Assembly (NCBI GenBank): GCA_948474755.1
Contig: CAOLHI010000058.1
Location: forward strand, 124,001-188,000
Length of the DNA stretch: 64,000 bases
Source of the DNA: Ctenosaura bakeri
Taxonomy: Eukaryota; Chordata; Lepidosauria; Squamata; Iguanidae
Reading direction: 5' to 3'
Shown here: piece after piece, positions 1-9,655 of the stretch
Layout of the letters: every line of letters begins with the position of its first letter
Position numbering within the stretch: position 1 is the first letter of the stretch
Notes under the pieces: generated by a model
Told to the model about the DNA's origin: nothing
Seen by the model: only the letters and a program-made list of their open reading frames with translations
Databases searched by the model: none
Translations under genes and position numbers: made by a program

Positions 1-349
1 TTGAAACATTCTCTGACATTTTTGATAGCTTATTTGGGGTTAGATACCATCTATACATCATCTTATACAGGTTTTCATTTAAATTACTACAGTAAGTAAA
101 TTTTAGATCTTTGGAGCACCCTTTCCCCCATTCATCCATATGGACATTAGGTGTAAAATTTTGGATCCATCTTATCATGTACTCTTTTATAGTCTCATTT
201 TCTGTCTTTAGTTTCAAAAGCCATTTATATACATTTTAAATTACACAATCATCATTTTTTAACAACTCTAAACAAAACTCATTTTCTCTCATCTCTATGG
301 CTGCATGTCTCTTGTCTTGATTAAATCTGTATTTAAGTGGCGTATAAGC
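1..349 (-). pseudogene. L1 LINE ORF2 remnant, C-terminal part, left of the copia insertion
   Basis: Read on the minus strand, this stretch translates into the region between the reverse transcriptase and the C-terminal cysteine motif of L1 ORF2, with recognisable blocks such as KMMYRWYLTP and an MIRWIQNF-like segment. It carries at least one in-frame stop. It is the downstream half of the same L1 copy that resumes at 6275. If one copy of the 5-bp duplication taagc is removed, the two halves join in one reading frame across the junction (residues around NWFAY/TPLKY). The L1 continues off the left edge of the window, so its 3' end is not visible. The family assignment is from L1 block order; the subfamily is unknown. 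Confidence 0.8.
345..349. repeat. Left target-site duplication of the copia element (taagc)
   Basis: The five bases taagc lie directly before the left LTR and recur directly after the right LTR at 6275-6279. Five bp is the usual duplication size for Ty1/copia integrases. Confidence 0.85.
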
Positions 350-898
350 TGTCAGAAAAAGCTGGGGTAGCATGCCATAAACATGAGCATGACCCACAGT
401 CAGGCTGTGCTTAAAAACAAGGAAAAAACCTTGTAAGTCCCATAAAACTGCCAGTAAATGAGGCTACTCGATGTAGGCTAAAAAAAACTACTGAATTTAT
501 TGAAGAGCAAAGCTCAGGTTACATGTCCAGCAATAAAAAGCTAAGTAAAATCCATTGATACAACAGCAAGGGAACAGCAGACAGGAATACGGAGAAATGC
601 AGGATGGAATGGAATTGCCTGTTGTAGGCAGTTCTTTTTGTAAACTTTTGTCAACATGTTTTCCACTACAACTACAGGAATCAAACCAGACATAGCAATA
701 CTTTTTGTTTTGGGAAAGTGAATGCTTGTTATGAGAACACAGAACAGAGACACTCTCAGCAACTGCTATCTTGATTTGTGGGCTGGGAAGACAGCTAGGC
801 GTGTCACAGCTGGTTACTATGGCAGTGAAGTAAACAAGAATTGAATTAACCCTTAACAGAGGAACAGGCAGAGCTGGATGGGCCAGTGAATGTCAACA
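350..898 (-). repeat. 3' LTR of the copia element (left on the map)
   Basis: About 549 bp, starting TG and ending CA on the plus strand, matching 5728-6274 along its whole length with roughly 23 substitutions and one 2-bp run-length change. On the element strand a polyadenylation hexamer AATAAA lies at 496-501. The pol frame ends inside it at 846-848. Confidence 0.92.
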
Positions 899-2444
899 CT
901 CCCCTTCTTGTTTCATAGCTGTCCTGTGTATTGGAAAATGCAGGACCTATCAGCCCCAATCTGTTAAGCATTTGAGCATGAGTGACAGCAGACAACGGTT
1001 TTGTAAAAACATCAGCAATATTCTCCTGCGAGGAACAATAATGCAGAATTATAACTTTGTTTTGAACAGACTGTTTTACATTTTGATACTTGACATCAAC
1101 ATGTTTTGTTCCGGACTTTACTCTGTCACTTACAGCCATTTGAACACATGCTTGAGGGTCACAGAAAGTTTTTACAGGCATGTTTACAGGTATGTTTAGG
1201 TCCTTCAGCAACTGCAAGAACCATACCAACTCATTACACAGAGAAGACAAACTGGCAAACTCAGCTTCAGCAGTAGAAGTGGCTAGAGTACTTTGTTTCT
1301 TCACTTTCCAGTCAATCAGAGCCTCACTGTATTTTATAACATAACCAGAAGTGCTTTTGTGATCTGATACATCTTCTGCAAAATTACTATCAGAATAGCA
1401 CACAAGTTCAGGCATTTGGACAGGAGTAATGCACAAACAGTGATCCATGGTACCTTTTAGGTATCTCGACACCCTTTTTACACCTTTCCAGTGATATTGA
1501 GTGGGCTGAGAACTTGCCCTCCCCAATATGTTTACACTCAGGGCAATGTTAGGCCGACAGGTTTCAGCTGGATAGAGAAGACTCTCAGTTACAGACTGAT
1601 ACAGCTTTTTATCTGGAAACATTTCATCACCAACATTTTTTCCAAAACCTTGGACCACTGGCATTTTTACACTTTTACAATCAGTCATGTTACACTTTTC
1701 CAACAGTTTTACAATCTTTTGTTTCTGACTCAGCAGAAAACCATCCTTGGTTTTTTGTATTTCTACCCCAAGGTATTTCTGAACTGGCCCCAGATTCTTG
1801 ATCTGAAACTTTTTGCCCAGTTCATTGGAAAACACTTGCACCTGTTTTTGTGTGTCACAGAGCAAACACAAATCATCCACATACGCCAAAAGAATTTCCA
1901 GACTCTCCCCTGTACCTTGGACATATACACAGGGGTCAGCAATGCTTTGTTTGAACCCACACTCTTGCAAAGCTTTGTCTTAACAAATATTCCAACAACG
2001 GGCTCATTGTTTGAGACCATACAAAGCCTTATTAATTCTCCAAACTAGATTTTTCCTCCTCTGGACTGCAAATCCATCAGGCTGTGTTAGGTAAATCTCC
2101 TCTGGCAGGTCTGCATTGAGATAAGCAGTGGTGATGTCAAAGTGTGTGACCAGAGATTTTCGCTGCACTGCAGTGGCCAGCGCTAGCCTTATGGATTGCA
2201 TTTTGACTGTTGGGGCAAACACTTCATCATATGTTTGTTCATCTTGGTTGTACCCGCGAGCTACCAAATGAGCCTTGTGTTTGACTTGCCCATCAGCAGT
2301 AGTCTTCAACTTATAGAACCACCAGCAATCAACAGGATTGACACCCTTTGGCAACTCACATAGGGAATACACATTGTGTTGAGTGATGGAGTCAATTTCA
2401 CTCTGCATTGCTTGCCACCAGAGATCTGCCTGCTCCTTGGGCAT
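846..2444 (-). pseudogene. Copia pol: reverse transcriptase and RNase H (interrupted)
   Basis: The first half (2444 to 2004) carries the start of the copia RT with KARLVARGYNQ-like, FDITTAYLNADLPEEIYLTQP and ALYGLKQ blocks. Two in-frame stops follow (TGA at 2004-2006, TAA at 1980-1982), after which the same frame resumes with the catalytic YVDD motif and continues into RNase H (YSDSNFAED, TSGYV, STAEAEF blocks). In life the RT copies element RNA in virus-like particles and RNase H removes the template. The frame runs through the polypurine tract and stops 53 bp inside the 3' LTR, so the last residues are LTR-encoded. The YVDD aspartates and the visible RNase H acidic residues are intact; the stops are what inactivate it. 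Confidence 0.9.
899..909 (-). other. Polypurine tract of the copia element
   Basis: On the element strand the bases directly upstream of the 3' LTR read AAGAAGGGGAG, a purine run in the position where plus-strand DNA synthesis is primed. Position and composition are seen; function is inferred from the family. Confidence 0.75.
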
Positions 2445-2483
2445 GTTTTCTATATCAGCAATTTACCAGACAAACATGCACTG

Positions 2484-3996
2484 TCAGTGAAGAATAGGGG
2501 GAATATCTTTTTGGAGGCTTCCTTTTGTCTTTCTCTCTGACCTCCTGAGACCTGGCCGGTCTATCTGACCACCATCACCATCACCCAAACTGTGAGACCT
2601 TTTTGCAGCCTGTTTCTGTCCTTCCTCTGTGTGAGGAGTTGCTTCTCCCCTCGCAGCCCTACCCTTCTGTGCTGGCTCTGGCTCTGGCTCATATTTAACC
2701 CCTGAGGGACCAGGAACTGAGGCAGGAGGCTGCTCTGGGTGAGCACGGGGCTCATGAGAGACAGGAAGGAACTTCAGAAGCTGCTTGAACATGCGACCAG
2801 TTTGCATGTTCCTCAAAGGTTCCATTTCTGGACACCACACAGAACTCTCCCCCAGCATGAAACCTGTACCCTTTGCAATTTGCTTGGTACCTCATGAACC
2901 TCAAACGCTGGGCTTTTGGTTCTCCCTTCTTTCTTTGGCTTTTGGGAATGTGCACCCAGGCAAAACTGCCAAACACCTTCAAGTGAGCAATGGAAGGCCG
3001 CTTGCCAAACAAACGTTCATAAGGAGTGGTCTGAAAGACCGAACTCCAAATCCTATTGTGTATGTAGCAAGCAGTCAGAACTGTCTCTCCCCAGAAATTC
3101 AGAGGCAAATCTGCATCACAGAGCAGGCTATGCATGAGGGTCAGTAGGACTCCACCAGTCCTCTCAGCTATCCCATTTTGGAAACTAGAATAAGCGGCAG
3201 TGGTTCTATGCACAATGCCCTTGTTCTTGAACCATTGCTGCATACTTGCAGCCAGAAATCCTCCCCCATGATCCGTTTGAAACGCTTTCACTGGACAATC
3301 AAATTGCCTCTCAACATAAGCGCACCAGTTCTTGATTATTTGACACACTTCAGGCTTCTGGTTCAGCAGATAGCATAACGTATACCTGCTGTAGTCACCT
3401 ACAAACACCAGGAAATATTTAGCTCCCCCTAAACTATTTTGAGTCAAAGAACCAACCACATCACAATGTACAAGCTAGAAAGGAGCTGTGGGAACACGTG
3501 AACTGGTTCTGGGGGCAGGGAGCTGCACGGGCTTAGACTTTTTGCAAACAGCACAGTCAAGAAAAACATCACAGGATTTAAGAGAACACCCCTTGCAGCT
3601 ATCTGCTAACTTTTTCAACACAAGAAAGCTAGCATGTCCCATCCTTCGATGTAGCAGATGAATGCATTCATCATGTTGTGGTTTGTTATCATACACAGCA
3701 CAAACACTATGGTGAGGCTTGAGCTTGTACAATTTCTCAGTCAGCTCTGCTACAGCACAAACAGCCCCATCTTTCAGCACTTTGCCCTCACACTTAGTGA
3801 ACAAAACTTCAAACCCATTTTGAGTCAACTCTGACACAGAGAGCAGACAGAAATCAAGAGAAGGCACAAATAACACATTATCCAAATACATGCCCAAAGC
3901 TGGGACAAAAGCTGAACCCGCTCCCCTGACTTTAGCTTTAGTTCCATCAGCTAGGGCAACAGTTGCCACACTAGCTGGATTCAAAGTCTTGAACAA
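2484..3996 (-). pseudogene. Copia pol: protease tail, GAG-pre-integrase zinc domain and integrase (interrupted)
   Basis: Reading leftwards, 3996-3475 holds the region after the protease and the HHCC zinc domain (H-RRMGH then CAVCKKSK). A stop at 3475-3477 separates this from the integrase core at 3459-2752 in the same frame. The core shows the first catalytic aspartate region (VFVGDYSRYT), the second (FQTDHGGGF) and the glutamate block (SSFQNGIAERTGG, where many copia elements have PQQNG), then the GKRP segment that follows the core. A frame change near 2752-2858 leads into a proline- and charge-rich linker before RT. The integrase inserts the DNA copy and makes the 5-bp duplication. The D, D and E positions all look present; the stop and frameshift disable it. 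Confidence 0.88.
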
Positions 3997-4909
3997 ACCT
4001 TCACAGTTGACCAGATGCTAGAACACCCACTGTCCAGCAGCCAACAAGTTTCATCAGTGTCCCAGGAGTTCTCAGAAACCACACAGTCTGTTGCAACGGC
4101 AACACGTGGATGACTCCCACGACCTCCTCTGAAGCCTCTGCCATGACCCTGGGCACCTCTCTCACCTTGCTTTTCCAGTGGACAGTCTCTCTCGAGATGA
4201 GAAGCAGACCCACAACGATAGCAGCGTCTGACAGCGTGAGCTCTCACCAGCCCCTCTGAGCTGCACTCACCAGCCTGGGTAGATCTCCTCCTGGTTCCTG
4301 GCTCTGCAGCTGCAGGCGGCTGTGGGGGAGGCAAGACATTCCTCTGGGCTCATCTGTCTTCTTCCTCTAGCTGTCGAGATGTCACATAGGCCACCGTCAG
4401 GTCTCTCTCTGGAACAGTTTTCAAAGTAGCCACTATCACATCCCAGCTAGAGTCCAAAGAACTCAGGATGCAAAAAGCCTTGTCAGTTTCAGTCAAAATC
4501 TTCCCTCTCTCACGGAGTACAACAAAAAACTCAGTCAGCTCTGAAAGATGCTCTCTGACTGGCACCCCTGGCCTCAGCTTCGTGTTATACAGCCTGGTTG
4601 TGGGGGATAACTTAGACCCAGCTGTGATTCAGATATACGTGTTTCAGAGTGCCTGCCAGGCAGCCCGGGGGCTATTAATATCTCAAATATGCAACAGCTG
4701 ATCATCTTCCACAGCCAGAAAAAGAAGTGCCATGGCCCTGCACAGTATCTGTGCTGCTGCAGCCGCATCTGTTAGGAGGTCAAGAGGATCTGTAAACGCT
4801 CCCCAGACACCTTCTCCTCAGAGAAACATTTCCATTTTCACAGCCCACACCAGGTAATTGGTCCCATTCAGCTCATTAGAGGCAGGCCACCAACTAACCT
4901 CTGCTCCAT
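3981..4909 (-). pseudogene. Copia gag with CCHC knuckle, leading into protease (several breaks)
   Basis: The likely start is the ATG at 4909-4907. A capsid-like region with an LNGTNYLVW block follows, but a frame change and stops occur within the first 100 codons and again near 4680 and 4640. The segment 4565-4350 is the conserved tail of the capsid domain and ends at a stop (4350-4352). The same frame then gives an arginine- and glycine-rich nucleocapsid with one zinc knuckle, CYRCGSASHLERDC, and the protease active-site block LLDSGCSS. A frameshift near 3985-3996 moves into the rest of pol. Gag forms the particle, the knuckle binds RNA, and the aspartic protease cuts the polyprotein. Gag and pol appear to have been one continuous frame, as in other copia elements. 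Confidence 0.82.
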
Positions 4910-5297
4910 GGCTCTTCAGCTCCCAGCAGCAGCCTCAGCACTGTCAACGCCAAGGCGTGGCAGGCAGCCAAGAGCCGGCTAATAGGTCTTTTCCCATATA
5001 AGGCAGACAGGCAATAAATCAAAGAGCTTTACTTCAGCAGTGGGTAGATAAGGCAGCAGTAAACTAAAGAGACTTTTGCAGCAAAGATATTCCCTGGCTG
5101 TTACTTCACAGCCAGGCAAAACAGCAAACAGAGTCCACGTACCACAGAGTTTGTTCCTCAGCCAGTCGGGCAGCGTTTCAGGAAGCAAGGAAAGGGTCCC
5201 CGATAGCCCAGCAGGCACACCCAAAATGGACAGTTGTGAGCCGACAAAGACCCCAGGCTAAGTGAGTGCTTTTATTAAGCAGGCCCTCACTCAGGTG

Positions 5298-5630
5298 CTA
5301 CCTCAGCTGGAGCTTGATTGCTTGGTGTTTCCTATTTAAACGCTCTGAACTTCTGAGAGCACTCTTTTGCTCCCAATGCTGCTGGTACGTAGGCACCTGC
5401 TCTTGAATCTCTGGGTCTAAGGCAGCCCCTGGTTCCATTACTGGGGCCAAGGACTCTGTGTCCAGGGCAACCTCTGGGGTGGGCTGTGCAGCAGGCTCCA
5501 CGGCAGCCTCTGGGGTGGGCTCTGCTGGTGCAGCAGGCTCCATGGCTTTGAAGTCCTCTGGTTTAGACTCAGAGCTTGAGTCCTGGAGTGCCAGGGTCCT
5601 GACAAGCACAAGCTTAAAAAAAAAACACAC
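5298..5630 (-). CDS. Proline/alanine/glutamate-rich open frame in the copia leader
   Basis: A 110-codon frame between the primer site and gag. Its middle part is dominated by Pro, Ala and Glu and contains an internal duplication of about 39 bp (plus-strand 5470-5545), giving a repeated PTPEAA/PTPEVA unit. I recognise no domain. Copia leaders are usually short, and here about 780 bp separate the primer site from the gag ATG, so this could be an extra N-terminal reading frame, an insertion carried by this lineage, or chance. The repeat-driven composition makes chance likely. Confidence 0.3.
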   Translation of the reverse strand: MCFFFKLVLVRTLALQDSSSESKPEDFKAMEPAAPAEPTPEAAVEPAAQPTPEVALDTESLAPVMEPGAALDPEIQEQVPTYQQHWEQKSALRSSERLNRKHQAIKLQLR

Positions 5631-5688
5631 ACTGGCAGGCAGGCACTATAAATAAAAAAACTTGCCTCAAAACACTCCGGCCCCTGGC

Positions 5689-5727
5689 AGCAGAGGTGCG
5701 CAGCGGAAGGATGCTGGGCCCATAACC
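5689..5727 (-). other. Primer binding site matching the 5' half of initiator tRNA-Met
   Basis: On the plus strand these 39 bases end exactly where the LTR begins and match vertebrate initiator tRNA-Met nucleotides 1-39 (from memory of that tRNA) at about 35 positions. The run at the LTR side, TGCTGGGCCCATAACC, is perfect. The mismatches are at tRNA positions 8-9 and 22-23. The element strand is therefore complementary to a half-tRNA ending at nucleotide 39, the primer type established for Drosophila copia. This is not a tRNA gene: the 3' half is absent. Confidence 0.88.
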
Positions 5728-6274
5728 TGTCAGAAGAAGCTAGGGTAGCATGCCATAAGCATAAGCATGACCCACAGTCAGGTTGTGCTTAAAAACAAGG
5801 AAAAAACCTTGTAAGTCCCATAAAACTGCCAGTAAATGAGGCTACTCGATGTAGGCTAAAAAACTACTGAATTTATTGAAGAGCAAAGCTCAGGTTACAT
5901 GTCCGGCAATAAAAAGCTAATTAAAATCCATTGATATAACAGCAAGGGAACAGCAGACAGGAATACAGAGAAATGCAGAATGGAATGAAATTGCCTGTTG
6001 TAGGCGGTTCTTTTTGTAAACTTTTGTCAATATATTTTCCACTACAACTACAGGAATCAAACCAAACATAGCAATACTTTTTGTTTTGGGAAAGCGAATG
6101 CTTGTTATGAGAACACAGAACAGAGACACTCTCAGCAACTGCTATCTTGATTTGTGAGTTGGGAAAACAGCTAGGCACGTCACAGCTGGTTACTATGGCA
6201 GTGAAGTAAACAAGAATTGAATTAACCCTTAACAGAGGAACAGGCAGAGCTGGCTGGGCCAGTGAATGTCAACG
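5728..6274 (-). repeat. 5' LTR of the copia element (right on the map)
   Basis: Matches 350-898. Starts TG on the plus strand; the other end reads CG where the left LTR has CA, a single change at the terminal dinucleotide (6273-6274). A polyadenylation hexamer lies at 5872-5877 on the element strand. This copy would have driven transcription leftwards; I could not pick a convincing TATA box. Confidence 0.92.
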
Positions 6275-7300
6275 TAAGCAAACCAGTTAAGACATTTGCC
6301 TTCCTTAAGGATCATTTCTCTTGATTGAACCTTCCAGCTTTCTTGTTCAAAATGCAAAAGATCTTCATGGGACAACCATCTCCAATTTTTGTGAATATTA
6401 TGCCAGGAAAAAGTCTATGTTTATACTTATACTAAACTCATGGGACAGCTTTTCTGATTCAATCATTTTTGAATTCATCATGTCCCTTAACTTTATCATA
6501 CCAAAGGAAAATATGCCAACCGACTCTTAAGTTATGCCTTTCAAGTCCCAAGATTTTCATACATCTAAGTAATATCCATTCCTTCAACCACACAAAACAA
6601 TAGGCTTCATAATACAAATTGCCATTAGGCACCCTTGAGCCACTTCTTTCCATAGTATTGTGCAGTATTTAAAATTTTATGTTGGGTTTCTTTGCCTGCC
6701 AGACAAATTTAGAAATCTTTTTCTGCCATTGCACAAAAAGTATGCAATTTCTTATAACAGAAATAATTTGAGAGAAAAATAAAAGCCTTGGCAAGACATT
6801 TGCTTTTATTAGTGCAATTCTACCCCCCAAAGGATAAATTTAATTAATCAAGTCTCTTCTGATGTCTTTCCAAACATTTTGTGGTTGTTTTGAAAAAATA
6901 AATTGTTGTTGTTCATGATTGTAACTCCCAAGTATGTAATCCTCATTTTCTTCCACTTTAAAATTTGAAAGAGCAGTTATTTCATTGTCCTCTTCTGAAG
7001 TCAAATTTTTAATCAACATCTTTTTTGTCACAATTCACTTTAAATCTGAAGTATGCCCAAAATGCCTTATTTACTTTTTTTTTTCTAGAACAGCTTTCAT
7101 TGGCTCCAATGGGTTTGGTATTTTTATCACAAGGTCATCCACACATGTTCTCAGTTTACACTGTTCTTTTTTTTACCGATTGTATTGCAGTCTCATTGCA
7201 TTACCATTTACTAAGATCTGGGCCTTTTGAACTGAGTAGATTGGTTTTGTTGCCTGAATAATATTTCACCAAAGACCATTTTCTCTAGTACTTGAAATAG
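6275..7300 (-). pseudogene. L1 LINE ORF2 remnant, reverse-transcriptase part, right of the copia insertion
   Basis: Minus-strand translation gives, from right to left, a degraded RT active-site region (CVDDLVI near 7125-7140, where L1 has FADD), the stretch after it, then LGGRIALIKANVLPRLLF, KISKFVWQAKKP and WHIFLWYDKVK, all typical L1 ORF2 blocks in the right order. Stops and frame changes are frequent. It ends against the copia target duplication at 6275-6279, and the protein carries on at 349-1. The right boundary near 7300 is where I lose similarity; it may be a 5' truncation. Confidence 0.78.
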
Positions 7301-7559
7301 TTATTTATTTAATTTAAAAGTTCATGTGAAGGGAAAGCAAATCTTATACACAAGATTGCCTACTGTGTGTCTACCCATCAGTCAGTCAAATTGATTTCCC
7401 TAAAATCATTGATTGTTAAGATTATACATCACAAAGAAGATGAGACATACTTTTTAAACTGATGATCCCCTGCACACTGAAAACTGTTTTGAATAATGCA
7501 TCTGTATCTTATCCTTTGGGCTTGATGGGCAAACAGAGAAGCCTGACATTTATGAGCCA

Positions 7560-7940
7560 ATAGTTTTTTTTTAATTAAATTTTATTCTTCAATAACAATC
7601 ACAAAACCTATCCACAAACACTAATCTATATGTATTTTCAAATCTACACACAGAAAATGGAATATAAATTGGCTGGCACAGCTGGCAAAGGCATTCCCCA
7701 TTGTCTATTCCCTTTTGAGTTGTACCATCAGATATTTAAAGCCATTTCTCTTAAATCTGGAATATAATTTCCCAGAAGAGGTTCTCTGGGTTTTGGAAAG
7801 AAAGTCTATTTAGTGAATAGCTTCAATTTCATATACTCCAAAGCCTCACATAATTTATCAGAGACCCAACATGATCTTTATTCATACTTAGAAAAAAAAA
7901 AGTCCATCCAGGGTGTGATGCATCTCCATTTTTTAAAAAA
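7560..7940 (-). repeat. Possible L1 3' tail, minus strand
   Basis: On the minus strand the sequence ends in AATAAAATTTAATTAAAAAAAA, close to the 3' ends of the other L1 copies here, preceded by a stretch that could be L1 3' UTR. No ORF2 motif is visible, so the call is weak. Confidence 0.35.
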
Positions 7941-8326
7941 TTGATCTTTGACAAAGCACAAATTCTATACCAATTTTTAGAACAAAATTTCCTGCAACCC
8001 AAACATTATGACACCAACTTTTGACATTGGTCCCTTTCACCTCCAGTATGGCTATTATAAACCTTGTCACCACCATGAAATGGTCAATTAGAATCTCAGT
8101 TTGCTGATTCTGATTGGTCCTGTAAAGAAAGTTACCGATCCTAATTGTCATTGAGCTGTACATTGGGTCCCTGCTTCAGTTTGAAGCCTGAAGTGTGATC
8201 TGAATCTCGTCCAATTCAGTCTTGGATTGATCTGGACCCCAGCCAGATACAGACCACCAAATCCACATTGAGAGTCAAGAATTCAGTTTGGCATCTTCCC
8301 TTCTTGACTTACACATATTTGTGTGT

Positions 8327-8508
8327 GTGCCCTCAAGGCACCTATAGGCCCATAGTGACCCTATGAATTCTGTTGGGTTTTCTTAGGCAAAGAATACTCA
8401 GAGTTGGTTTGGCTGTTCCTTGCTCTGAAATATAGGAAACAACACCTGGTATTTGTTGGTGGCCTGCCATCTAAGGACTAACTACAGCTGATCATGCATA
8501 GCTTCCAC
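8327..8508 (-). mobile_element. 5S rRNA-derived SINE, minus strand
   Basis: The right part (8458-8508) is a diverged reverse complement of the 5S rRNA internal promoter region (ggcctgccatctaagg, actaac, tgcatagcttcc). The left part matches the body shared by squamate SINEs (tgtgccctcaagg, gtgaccctatgaa, gggttttcttaggcaa). A 5S head with this body is the SINE3-like type. Diverged, with no clear target duplication. Confidence 0.65.
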
Positions 8509-8634
8509 ATACATATATTAAAATTACACATCTGCAAAAGTTTGGAAACATGATAGACACTACAGAGGATTAACATAGCCAAGTTTCAGACAAGTAATTC
8601 TAAAGGCTTTTCTGTTAGTCACTCATTAAATCAA

Positions 8635-9655
8635 ATAGATGAGAAATATTCAAGATTGTGTTGGAGAGGATGTCAAGAAATTGGTACATATATGCATATG
8701 TGGTGGAATTGCAACAAGATAAAGGAATTTTGGCAAAAGGTTTTTAAAGAGATAAAAGAGATTATAGGATTAGAAATACCAGTATGTCCAAATATAGCGT
8801 TGTTGTCCATATATAGTAAGGTAGAGTGTACTCAGGCAAAGAAAGAATTAATAACAAATTTGTTAACTGCAGCGAGATTAATAATAGCAAAAAAATGGAA
8901 GACAAATGAAAAATTTCAAATAGAAGAATGGTATAAAGAAGTGTGGAAAATTGCAATTAATGATAAACTAACATGTAGAATTAGGTTTATGAAAGGTTTG
9001 GTAAAAACAAATGATTTTGAAGAAATTTGGAAAATATTTTTAGAAAAAGTTCTGAAAAGAGATGGTAATGCTACCCTGTTAAAAGAAGAATGGCAATTTT
9101 GGAAAGTGGATTAAATAAAAAGTTGGCTCTGGGGGGTGGGTTTTTTTTTTATTATTACTTTTATCTTTTATTTTGTATTTTTATATTGTTTATTATCTGT
9201 GTGTGTTAAACTTGTGATTTATAGATGTAATTTGATATGTGATGTTCAATGTTTAAAAGGGGGGAAAAGTTAAAAGGTAATTGGTTTTAGAGAGAGGTTA
9301 TTATTAGAGATATTAAGTAATAAGTTTATAATTAATAATAGTAAGAGATTAAATGGGAGTGAAAAATATTGAATTAAGAGTGAAAGTATAATAATAAAAA
9401 TGAATATAATGAAAATAAGAATTGAAGATATGTAACAAAAATGTATAAGTTGTATGAATGGAACAAGCTGAACAAGTTTATGATTTTAGGGGAAGGGAAA
9501 AACAATAATATAAGTTAGCATTGTTTAAAAGAAGGAAAAAAATTTTTTGTTTTGTTTTGTTTGTTTGTTTTTTAATTCACTATTATGTATAACACATGGT
9601 GTTTTATTTTTCGTTTGTTTTTGTGTTATAGTTTAATAAAATTTTAAAAAAAATC
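8635..9655 (+). mobile_element. L1 3' end: ORF2 C-terminus plus 3' UTR, 5' truncated
   Basis: An open frame from about 8635 to the stop at 9112-9114 encodes the last 155 or so residues of L1 ORF2. The C-terminal cysteine/histidine motif is visible as CWRGCQEIGTYMHMWWNC followed by KIKEFW. No stop interrupts it, so this fragment is fairly young. About 540 bp of AT-rich 3' UTR follows, ending near 9655 in an AATAAAATTTT/A-run tail. The copy is truncated upstream of the cysteine motif, the normal outcome of incomplete reverse transcription, so it cannot move itself. Confidence 0.85.

Larger units (their letters stand above)
350..6274 (-). mobile_element. Ty1/copia LTR retrotransposon, complete structure, coding region inactivated
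   Basis: A 5,925-bp element on the minus strand. Both LTRs, a 5-bp target duplication, a primer binding site abutting the 5' LTR and a purine tract abutting the 3' LTR are present. Domain order in the element sense is gag with CCHC knuckle, protease, integrase, reverse transcriptase, RNase H. Integrase before RT defines the Ty1/copia class and excludes gypsy and retroviruses. No envelope-like frame is seen. The coding region has in-frame stops (2004-2006, 1980-1982, 3475-3477, 4350-4352, 2484-2486) and frameshifts near 2752-2858, near 3985 and in the gag N-terminus, so it cannot be autonomous. The LTRs differ at about 23 of 547 aligned positions by my hand count (about 4%). It sits inside an antisense L1 ORF2. 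Confidence 0.93.

Noticed and set aside
1491..2048. A 185-codon plus-strand frame
   Set aside because: Antisense of the copia RT, with no independent similarity.
5689..5727. A tRNA gene (initiator Met)
   Set aside because: Only the 5' half is present, it ends at the LTR, and its position is that of the primer binding site. There is no 3' half, T-loop or terminator.
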